Assembly: GCA_017470605.1 (NCBI GenBank)
Contig: JAFUYH010000001.1
Coordinates: 1 to 57,432, forward strand
DNA length: 57,432 nt
From: Treponema sp.
GTDB taxonomy: Bacteria > Spirochaetota > Spirochaetia > Treponematales > Treponemataceae
Reading direction: 5' to 3'
Positions 50,815-57,432 of the stretch are shown piece by piece. The translations under genes were made by a program, and so were the position numbers. The notes beneath the pieces were generated by a model. The model did not search any database and was not told where the DNA came from. It saw only the letters and a program-made list of their open reading frames with translations. The number at the start of each line of letters is the position of its first letter. Positions within the stretch are counted from its first letter, which is position 1.

Positions 50815-51069
50815 ATGAAACAGATGACAGTTGGTGAATTTAAAGCACAGTTTTCCTCAGTTCTTGATGAAGTGATGAATGGTAACAGCATTCAGATTCT
50901 ATACGGACGTGCAAAGAAGCCTGTTGCACAGCTTACAAAAATTGAAGAAAAAACTAAGAAAAGAAAACGCCTTTTAGGTTTATATGAAGGAAAAGCCAGC
51001 TATTGGGAAGACGAAACTTTTGAAATGACTCCAGAATGGCTTTTTGATGATATGGATGATTTGCTGTAG
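50815..51069 (+). CDS. Phd/YefM-family antitoxin
   Basis: This 84-residue protein has the Phd/YefM fold: MTVGEFKAQFSSVLDEVMNGNSIQILYGRAKKPVAQLTKI. An acidic C-terminal tail (DETFEMTPEWLFDDMDDLL) would block the toxin. It binds the operator at 50785-50797 and neutralises the PIN toxin encoded 9 nt downstream. A consensus promoter ends 6 nt before the ATG, and no Shine-Dalgarno sequence is seen, so the message is probably leaderless. Confidence 0.9.
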   Translation: MKQMTVGEFKAQFSSVLDEVMNGNSIQILYGRAKKPVAQLTKIEEKTKKRKRLLGLYEGKASYWEDETFEMTPEWLFDDMDDLL

Positions 51070-51078
51070 GAGCACTTT

Positions 51079-51480
51079 ATGGAATATTTAATAGATACAC
51101 ATGTTTTCATATGGGCTCTTATGGACACAAGGAAGATTCCCAAAAAGACTTTTGAAATTCTTGAAGATGAAAATAATACAGTTTATATCAGTTCAATGAG
51201 TTTTTGGGAAATTGCAATAAAAGTTCAGTCTAAAAAGCTTGAATTACACGGAATCAACGTACTTCAACTACCTCACATTGCAAAACAATTAAACTTCACA
51301 ATATTAGACCCTCAAACCTACGACTACGTAAGCATAAGCCAGATTCCTCTAAAAGAAAACCATCACGATCCTTTTGACCGAATGCTAATTCAGCAGGCCA
51401 TACGTAATGACCTTGTTTTAATCAGTAAAGATGAAAAGTTCCAGCAATACGAAGAAAACGGCCTTCAACTAATGTGGTAA
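51079..51480 (+). CDS. PIN-domain toxin (VapC-like ribonuclease)
   Basis: This 133-residue PIN-domain endoribonuclease has the acidic site residues in LIDTHVFIWAL (D6), SFWEIAIK (E44), HHDPFDRMLI (D97, D100) and LISKDEKF (D118). It belongs to the VapC type paired with Phd-like antitoxins. The target is probably tRNA or rRNA, not determinable here. GGAG lies 7 nt before the ATG, in contrast to the antitoxin gene. It is translated as the second gene of the operon. Confidence 0.92.
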   Translation: MEYLIDTHVFIWALMDTRKIPKKTFEILEDENNTVYISSMSFWEIAIKVQSKKLELHGINVLQLPHIAKQLNFTILDPQTYDYVSISQIPLKENHHDPFDRMLIQQAIRNDLVLISKDEKFQQYEENGLQLMW

Positions 51481-51520
51481 AAATCTTGCTATTTTTAATT
51501 CTTTTTTAGAAATTCCGTGT

Positions 51521-51526
51521 TATAAT
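51521..51526 (+). promoter_or_regulatory. -10 element before malQ
   Basis: TATAAT lies 9 nt before ATG 51536, and no ribosome binding site is present. The -35 is poor. It is consistent with a very short or absent leader. Confidence 0.4.
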
Positions 51527-51535
51527 ATATGAACT

Positions 51536-53536
51536 ATGAAAAATAAACTTACGGGCGTAGCGGTTCCGCTTGGTGCCCTTTATACTAAAGATAATTCGGC
51601 CATTGGTGAATTTCCAGACCTCAAACTTTTTGCTGATTTTTGTAAGTCTGCTGGAATTTCTATTATTCAGCTTTTGCCGGTAAATGATACAGGAACTCAG
51701 AGTTCGCCTTACAGCGGGCTTTCTGCTTTTGCTTTGCATCCAATTTATATCCGCATCAGCGAGGTGCCGGGCTTTGATGCGCTTTATAAGGGCGACGCCA
51801 AATTTCAAAAGGCCTATGATGATTTTGTCAAAGGCCAGAAATATGCGCTGCGTTACAACTACGACGCTATTTTGAACGGCAAAAATGACCTTCTCAAGAT
51901 GATTTATGATTCAACTGATGAAGGAAAAACCGGCGAGCCGGGAGAGGAGCTTTCTAAGTGGATTCGCGCAAACAACTGGGTAAAAGATTACGCGGTTTAT
52001 AAAAATCTAAAATGGAATTACATGCAGGCTTCCTGGAAGAGCTGGCTTGATACAGACCGCATCAAAAGTAAGGAAGAAATTTCTGCCCTATGGCACAAAA
52101 AGGCTTTTAAGAAGGAGCATCTTTTTTATGCCTGGTGCCAGATGATTGCAGACGAACAGTTCCGCGGAGCTGTTGAATACGTGCACGAAGCAGGCCTCCT
52201 GCTTAAAGGCGACATGCCTATTTTGATGAATGAAGACTCTTCAGACGCCTGGGCTTACCCTGAAGTTTTCAATCAGGATTTACGTGCGGGGGCACCTGCA
52301 GACGGAGACAACCCAAGCGGACAGAACTGGGGCTTCCCTACCTACAACTGGAAAAATCTTAAAGAAAATGATTACAACTGGTGGAAGGACCGCCTTAAAA
52401 ATGCTTCAAAATATTATGATGCTTACCGCCTGGACCATATACTTGGTTTCTTCCGCATTTGGGCAATTCCAGAAGCAGATTTGAATGCCTTAAACGGCCA
52501 CACAGAGCCTTATGCTTCTATAAAAAAGACTGAGCTTTACGAGCTTGGTTTTGATGATGACCGAATCCGCTGGCTTTCGCAGCCACATATTCCAACAAGT
52601 GTGATTGAAGACATTACCTGGAATCACGACAAGGCTCATCAAATTCTTGCCATCTTCTGCAACAAGATTGACGGCGAAGAACTCTGGCGTTTTGCGCCGG
52701 CTGTAACTGGCTCAAAGATGATTGAGCAGGCTGATTTAACGGATCTTTGCGCGCCGGAAGCTCTTCCTAGAATAAAAAAAGTTCTGGAAGATTACTGGAG
52801 CAACCGCACTCTGATTGAGATTGCGAAAAACAAATACGTTCCGCTCTGGACTTACGGAGCCTCTACTTCCTGGCAGAGTCTGAACGAAAAGGAAAAAGAA
52901 GCCCTTACAGAATGCTTTGAAGAGTTGAATAAGAAAAACGAAAAGCTCTGGAAAAAACAGGCGGACGAAATTTTTACTGCCATTACAAAAGCAGTAAAGA
53001 TGATTCCATGCGGAGAAGATTTGGGAGTGGGAATTGCCTGCGTGCCGGAAACAATGAAAGAACACAAAATTTTAGGACTGCGCGTTGTGCGCTGGTGCCG
53101 CGAATGGAGTCAGGAAGGTCAGCCATATCTTCCTTTTAAAGATTATGAGCCCCTTTCTGTCTGCACAACATCCGTTCATGATTCTTCTACAATCCGCCAG
53201 TGGTGGGAAGAAGAAAAAGAAGGAATCCGGGCCTTTATTGAAGCAAATGAAGAAGAGTTTGACGGCATTACAGAAAGCAGTCCTTTTTCTGCAGAAATTG
53301 CAAAAAAAATATTACAGGTCTCTGCAGGGGCCGCAAGCCAGTGGTTTATTCCGCCTCTACAGGACTTTCTTTATATGGATGAAGGTCTCTGGCTGGAAAA
53401 GTCCCAAGACGAGCGTATAAATGTGCCTGGAACAGTTACAGCCTTTAACTGGACATATCGCCTGCCTTGCAGTCTGGAAGAATTAATGAAAAATAAGACT
53501 TTGATTGAAAATATAAAAGAGGTGACAGAACGATGA
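51536..53536 (+). CDS. malQ: 4-alpha-glucanotransferase (GH77, amylomaltase)
   Basis: This 666-residue cytoplasmic GH77 enzyme transfers alpha-1,4-glucan chains between maltodextrins. Catalytic residues are the nucleophile Asp in YDAYRLDHILGFFRIWAIP (D300), the acid/base Glu in PCGEDLGVG (E494) and the stabiliser Asp in TTSVHDSSTIRQWW (D549). The opening GVAVPLGALYTKDNSAIGEFPDLKLFADFCKSAGISIIQLLPVNDTG is family-typical. The length is larger than the E. coli-type core. It overlaps the GH13-like gene by 4 bp, so the two are coupled in storage-glucan metabolism. Confidence 0.95.
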   Translation: MKNKLTGVAVPLGALYTKDNSAIGEFPDLKLFADFCKSAGISIIQLLPVNDTGTQSSPYSGLSAFALHPIYIRISEVPGFDALYKGDAKFQKAYDDFVKGQKYALRYNYDAILNGKNDLLKMIYDSTDEGKTGEPGEELSKWIRANNWVKDYAVYKNLKWNYMQASWKSWLDTDRIKSKEEISALWHKKAFKKEHLFYAWCQMIADEQFRGAVEYVHEAGLLLKGDMPILMNEDSSDAWAYPEVFNQDLRAGAPADGDNPSGQNWGFPTYNWKNLKENDYNWWKDRLKNASKYYDAYRLDHILGFFRIWAIPEADLNALNGHTEPYASIKKTELYELGFDDDRIRWLSQPHIPTSVIEDITWNHDKAHQILAIFCNKIDGEELWRFAPAVTGSKMIEQADLTDLCAPEALPRIKKVLEDYWSNRTLIEIAKNKYVPLWTYGASTSWQSLNEKEKEALTECFEELNKKNEKLWKKQADEIFTAITKAVKMIPCGEDLGVGIACVPETMKEHKILGLRVVRWCREWSQEGQPYLPFKDYEPLSVCTTSVHDSSTIRQWWEEEKEGIRAFIEANEEEFDGITESSPFSAEIAKKILQVSAGAASQWFIPPLQDFLYMDEGLWLEKSQDERINVPGTVTAFNWTYRLPCSLEELMKNKTLIENIKEVTER

Positions 53537-56500
53537 AAGCGATGAAAATATCATATAACGAATTCCACATCAGCCGCAAAGTCCGCGATTTATGCGATTT
53601 TAACAAGGGGCTTTTTGCTTCCAGCGGAAATGTCGTTTTTGCGAACATGAAAAACGTGCGTGAATTCCAGCTCTTATTCAACAACTACATCAAGACTGTC
53701 ACAAATGATGATAACAGGCAGGTTTCGGCCGGCCAGCTGAACGCAATGGGTCTCATAGATGAAATCCTGCACTATGTAAGCATGCTTTACCGCCGCAATA
53801 AAGTTCCTTCTTTCGGACGCGACCTTCTTGCCTCTTTAAATGATGAATACAAGCCTTCTGAAATTGACGGACTTCTCCTTGATTTTATGAAGGAATTTCC
53901 ACCGGTTGCAGTTTATCAGGAAAAAATCACGGCTCAGGACTATCTGAATCAGACTGCTCTGGATGCAGGAACAGGCGAAGAAAGAAGCAACCGCGAGCAG
54001 ATTCTTGAAGAAATGATTCTTCTTCACCTTGCAAATGAAAACAAGGCCTTTAAGCCTTTCAACCTGCTTTTTGATGATTCGGAACTTGCAAAAAATCCTC
54101 TTTATGCAAAAAGCTGGAAGTCAATTCAAAAATATGCGGCCAGTCAGCCTGTTTTTGGTCCTTTTAATCACGATTTGATAAATCTTCTGCGGGAACCTCA
54201 GGTATTTGCGCCGGACAGTCTGAAAGGTCAGCTTGAATACATCAAAAAATACTGGGAAGAATTTCTGGGTGAATGGCTCAAACGCATTTTAAGCGGAATT
54301 GACAGCATTTCGGAAGAAGAAAAGGCCGCCTGGCATGGTTTTGGCGGCGGCGACCTGCCAGACATGGTTCCATATTCCTTTGAAAATCTGATGAATGAAT
54401 ATGAACGCTTTTCTGCCGACAGTGAATGGATGCCAAATGTAATCCTCATGGCAAAAACCGTTCTTGTATGGCTGGATCAGCTTACAAAACAGTACGGCTA
54501 CCCTATTACAAGGCTTGACCAGATACCAGATGCCGAACTCGACAAACTCCGTGATGAAGGCTTTACCGGCCTCTGGCTCATCGGCCTCTGGTCACGCAGT
54601 CAGGCTTCTAAAAGAATCAAGCAGCTGTGCGGAAACCCGGAAGCGGCAGCCTCTGCCTATTCCCTTTACGACTACAATATTGCAGAAAATATCGGCGGCT
54701 GGGATGCCCTTGCAAACCTGCGCGCCCGCCTCTGGCAGCGTGGAATCCGCCTTGCTTCCGACATGGTTCCAAACCACACAGGTATGGACGGCGAATGGGT
54801 TATGAATCACCCTGACTATTTTATTCAGCGCCGCGACCCTCCTTCATACAAATACACCTTTAACGGAGAAAACCTTTCTCACGACCCGCGCACCAGCGTT
54901 TATCTGGAAGACCACTACTACAGCAAGGAAGACTGCTCTGTAGTTTTCAAGCGCGTGGATAATCAGACTGGCGATACCCGCTACATCTACCACGGAAACG
55001 ACGGTACCGGTCTTCCATGGAACGATACAGCCCAGATAGACTTTCTGAATCCCGCAGCCCGCGAAGCCGTTATGCAGGAAATTCTTCACGTTGCGCATAA
55101 TTTCCCGATTATCCGCTTTGATGCCGCCATGGTTCTGGCTAAAAAGTCTATCCGCCGACTCTGGTACCCGGAGCCTGGACATGGAGGAGACATCTATTCC
55201 CGCTCAGAATATTCCATGTCAACCCAGCAGTTCAACGACGCAATTCCAAATGAATTCTGGCGCGAAGTTGTAGACCGGGTTGCCCAGGAATGCCCTGACA
55301 CCCTGCTTCTGGCCGAAGCCTTCTGGATGATGGAAGGTTACTTTGTGCGCACTCTTGGTATGCACCGCGTTTACAATTCAGCCTTTATGAACATGCTCAA
55401 AAAAGAGGAAAATCAGAAGTACCGCGATACAATTAAAAACACAATCACTTTTGACCCTCAGGTTCTTAAACGTTATGTAAACTTTATGAACAATCCTGAT
55501 GAAGAAACAGCCATTGCCCAGTTTGGTGACGGCGACAAATATTTTGGTGTCTGTACCCTGATGATTACCATGCCGGGTCTGCCGATGTTCGGTCACGGTC
55601 AGATAGAAGGTTTTACCGAAAAATACGGAATGGAATACACCAAAGCCTACAAGGACGAAAAGCCAAGTCAGTATCTTGTAGACCGCCACTGGCACGACAT
55701 CTTCCCGCTGATGAAAAAACGCTATCTCTTTAGCGGTGTTGATAACTTTCTTCTTTATGACTTGTGGGAAGACGGTCATGTAAATGAAAACGTATTCTGT
55801 TATTCTAACGGGGCCGGAAATGAGAGGGCAATAGTCTTCTATAATAATAAATATGATCAGGCTCACGGATGGATTAAACAGTCTGACCCTTATGCCGTAA
55901 AAACCGGCAATGGCGATGAAGTTGTAATGAAGACCCGCAGCATCTCAGAGGGACTCAACCTAACCGCAGAGGACGACAAATACTGCATTTTCCAGGAACA
56001 CAGAAGCAGGCTCTGGTTTGTCCGCAAATCAAGCGAAATCTGCGAAAAAGGTATGTTCGTAATGCTGAACGGCTTTGAATATCAGGTTTATCTGAACCTT
56101 CATCAGGTAAGCGACGAAGCCGACCACCGTTACAAGATTCTCTGTGAATACCTGAACGGACGTGGCTGCGAAGATATTGAAACCGCATGGCAGGAAATCA
56201 TTTATAAAGATTTGTATGTAGCCTTCCACTCTTATGCCACAAAAGTAATGGGAAGGATTTTTGCTGAATTCGGCTATGAAAAGATAAAGCCTGTTTTGGA
56301 ATCAGAAGAGACTGAAAAAAAGATAGGCAAAACTGATAAGACTGGTAAAAAATCTGCAGAGGCTAAAAAGCCTGCGGCAATCTCCCTGAAAAAACTTGCA
56401 GCAGTGCTTGAAGATGCTTCAGAAGAAGCCCTGGAATTCTTTAAGACAGCCGCAAAATTTGCCGGAACAAAAACTGAACTTGACGGCGAAAAGGAAATTG

Positions 56501-57225
56501 CAGAAATTCAGTCCAGACTAAAGAAACTGGCTCAGATTCATAATGAAATGCTTGCAAAAAAGACAAAGGCTCCTGCCATTCTGCAAAAAGCCCTGCTCAA
56601 GGCTGCCGCTGGAACAAATGCCGGCGTAAATGCCTTTGCAGCAATTATGGAAACTGCTGACCCGCGCCTTGAAAAAACTCTCCTCTGCTGGGCACTTACG
56701 GGAAGCCTTGCAGAAAAAGGCCTTGGCGAAAAGTTTGCCCTTGGCCGCAAGCTGAACGAATATCTTCGTGATGAAAAACTTTCCAAAGATGACGAGCGCA
56801 CAAACCTCATGAAGCTCTTTATTCTTTCTGCCGCTCCAGCTGCAAAAGAAATTAAAAAGGATGAAAAGGCAGCCGCTTACAGCGTTACAAAACTGCTTAT
56901 GGAAGGCAAATACCGCTACATTCTTTCTGGCGCAAACTGCTTTGATAATATCTGGTGGTTTAACAAGGAACTCAGCGACGACAGCCTGAACAAGCTGACC
57001 CTGCTTGCAGCCCTTTCTGCAAAGCCAGCAGACTGTGCGGCAATCTTTACGCTTTATAAGACTCTTTGCACTGCAAAAACCAAGGCCGCCTACAAATGCG
57101 AGCTTATGCTAAAGGAATTTGCTCCAAAAACCGCAGTAAAGAAGTCCGCTGCAAAGAAACCGGCAGGCAAAAAGACACCGGCAAAAAAGACTTCCAAAGC
57201 AAAAACGGCTTCAAAAAAATCCTAG
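53533..57225 (+). CDS. GH13-like alpha-amylase family protein with a histone-H1-like C-terminal tail
   Basis: This protein has 1230 residues. An N-terminal domain of about 280 residues precedes an alpha-amylase barrel. The barrel shows DMVPNHTGMDGEW, the nucleophile Asp in IIRFDAAM (D530), the acid/base Glu in LLLAEAFWM (E595) and NNPDEETA (D656) in place of the usual NHD. The GLPMFGHGQIEGF loop follows family style. After about residue 900 there is an Ala/Lys/Glu-rich helical region. The last 35 residues are Lys/Ala/Pro repeats (AAKKPAGKKTPAKKT) like histone H1. It likely acts on alpha-glucans, with malQ. The tail could bind glycogen, nucleic acid or acidic surfaces. No signal peptide is seen. 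The ATG overlaps the malQ TGA by 4 bp, with GAGG 10 nt upstream. Confidence 0.8.
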   Translation: MKAMKISYNEFHISRKVRDLCDFNKGLFASSGNVVFANMKNVREFQLLFNNYIKTVTNDDNRQVSAGQLNAMGLIDEILHYVSMLYRRNKVPSFGRDLLASLNDEYKPSEIDGLLLDFMKEFPPVAVYQEKITAQDYLNQTALDAGTGEERSNREQILEEMILLHLANENKAFKPFNLLFDDSELAKNPLYAKSWKSIQKYAASQPVFGPFNHDLINLLREPQVFAPDSLKGQLEYIKKYWEEFLGEWLKRILSGIDSISEEEKAAWHGFGGGDLPDMVPYSFENLMNEYERFSADSEWMPNVILMAKTVLVWLDQLTKQYGYPITRLDQIPDAELDKLRDEGFTGLWLIGLWSRSQASKRIKQLCGNPEAAASAYSLYDYNIAENIGGWDALANLRARLWQRGIRLASDMVPNHTGMDGEWVMNHPDYFIQRRDPPSYKYTFNGENLSHDPRTSVYLEDHYYSKEDCSVVFKRVDNQTGDTRYIYHGNDGTGLPWNDTAQIDFLNPAAREAVMQEILHVAHNFPIIRFDAAMVLAKKSIRRLWYPEPGHGGDIYSRSEYSMSTQQFNDAIPNEFWREVVDRVAQECPDTLLLAEAFWMMEGYFVRTLGMHRVYNSAFMNMLKKEENQKYRDTIKNTITFDPQVLKRYVNFMNNPDEETAIAQFGDGDKYFGVCTLMITMPGLPMFGHGQIEGFTEKYGMEYTKAYKDEKPSQYLVDRHWHDIFPLMKKRYLFSGVDNFLLYDLWEDGHVNENVFCYSNGAGNERAIVFYNNKYDQAHGWIKQSDPYAVKTGNGDEVVMKTRSISEGLNLTAEDDKYCIFQEHRSRLWFVRKSSEICEKGMFVMLNGFEYQVYLNLHQVSDEADHRYKILCEYLNGRGCEDIETAWQEIIYKDLYVAFHSYATKVMGRIFAEFGYEKIKPVLESEETEKKIGKTDKTGKKSAEAKKPAAISLKKLAAVLEDASEEALEFFKTAAKFAGTKTELDGEKEIAEIQSRLKKLAQIHNEMLAKKTKAPAILQKALLKAAAGTNAGVNAFAAIMETADPRLEKTLLCWALTGSLAEKGLGEKFALGRKLNEYLRDEKLSKDDERTNLMKLFILSAAPAAKEIKKDEKAAAYSVTKLLMEGKYRYILSGANCFDNIWWFNKELSDDSLNKLTLLAALSAKPADCAAIFTLYKTLCTAKTKAAYKCELMLKEFAPKTAVKKSAAKKPAGKKTPAKKTSKAKTASKKS

Positions 57226-57241
57226 CCAAAAAGACCTATTT

Positions 57242-57283
57242 AACAACAGGGCAGATTCCTGCAAGAGGAGATGCCCTGTTGTT
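57242..57283 (+). terminator. Hairpin after the GH13-like gene
   Basis: The perfect 12-bp arms AACAACAGGGCA (57242-57253) and TGCCCTGTTGTT (57272-57283) have an 18-nt loop. The T-run is poor. It probably ends the malQ operon transcript. TTGTTA in the 3' arm (57279-57284) plus TATAAT (57301-57306) at 16 bp could form a promoter for the next frame. Confidence 0.6.
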
Positions 57284-57313
57284 AAATCAAATTTTTGTGT
57301 TATAATATCTGCT

Positions 57314-57432
57314 ATGTGCTGTAATTCACGCAGGAAAAAGCAAACTTTCTTCTACGCAACAAGCCCGACAAGGCTTGACATTAATTTAGCATTGACGCAA
57401 AATTCACAGCACAGCACAGCACAGCACAGCAC
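57314..57432 (+). CDS. Open frame with pentanucleotide repeat running off the right edge
   Basis: ATG 57314 lies 7 nt after TATAAT (57301-57306), the same arrangement as other likely leaderless genes here. The frame is open to the window end (39 codons): MCCNSRRKKQTFFYATSPT, then SQHSTAQHSTA, encoded by the CACAG array. No family is recognised. The start also carries GTGCTGTAATT, complementary to AATTCACAGCAC at 57401-57412, so this may be a repeat element and not a gene. Confidence 0.3.
   Translation, partial: MCCNSRRKKQTFFYATSPTRLDINLALTQNSQHSTAQHS
57405..57432. repeat. CACAG pentanucleotide array at the right edge
   Basis: There are five full CACAG copies plus CAC, continuing to the last base. 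The true length is unknown because the window ends in it. A change of one unit shifts a reading frame. Confidence 0.9.

Overview
The window looks like chromosomal DNA of a spirochaete, most likely a host-associated saccharolytic Treponema. This is inferred from gene content and not proven. The clues are moderate to low GC, an XPB-type helicase with its partner gene, many large signal-peptide-II lipoproteins, a BspA-like leucine-rich-repeat lipoprotein behind a poly-G tract, Rpn/PD-(D/E)XK transposase-like proteins, superoxide reductase, ApbE and a glycogen/maltodextrin enzyme pair. No tRNA, rRNA or CRISPR array was recognised.

Layout. 1-880: a headless phage tail-fibre-like fragment (minus) and a divergent serine recombinase. 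950-2980: gatC and gatA with palindromic or direct repeat elements in the spacer and at the 3' end of gatA. 3058-7931: a YgjV-like membrane protein, an Rpn-family nuclease with tandem AEGR repeats, a large lipoprotein divergent from an XRE regulator, and a decayed second XRE gene. 8028-10105: htpG with a structured leader. 10200-15908: an EAL phosphodiesterase, arginase, acyl-CoA synthetase and its divergent TetR regulator. 15895-21180: trmN6 and superoxide reductase, then XPB helicase plus partner. 21187-23492: a second Rpn protein, a histidine phosphatase and a TsaC/YrdC protein. 23494-27872: a four-gene TolC-MacA-MacB-like export operon. 28025-30629: TraB protein and TPR lipoprotein. 30698-36413: an unknown anchored protein, a 7TM SpoIIE-type phosphatase and gpmI. 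36588-40300: the BspA-like lipoprotein with a G10 tract. 40622-44028: SPFH protein, NusG-II and Gx-transporter pair, ApbE. 44093-46654: EEP hydrolase, RsuA-like pseudouridine synthase, TatD. 46676-51480: a large lipoprotein, a small unknown protein plus a PflA-like radical SAM protein carrying an in-frame repeat insertion, and a Phd/VapC toxin-antitoxin pair. 51536-57225: GH77 4-alpha-glucanotransferase overlapping a GH13-like protein with a histone-like tail. The window ends inside an open frame containing a pentanucleotide repeat.

Three themes stand out. First, phase-variation-type DNA: a poly-G tract that puts the 1.2-kDa-residue-scale surface lipoprotein out of frame with its only good ribosome binding site, a possible tail-fibre invertase, and a CACAG repeat at the right edge. 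Second, many genes lack a Shine-Dalgarno sequence and instead have a -10 hexamer 6-9 nt before the start codon, several with a -35 at exactly 17 bp. This is the arrangement expected of leaderless mRNAs, and one such promoter (arginase) is built into the upstream gene's terminator hairpin. Third, short palindromic repeats recur, one of them (49750-49792) translated in frame inside a radical SAM enzyme and related to a copy at 40499-40529 in a nested intergenic palindrome.
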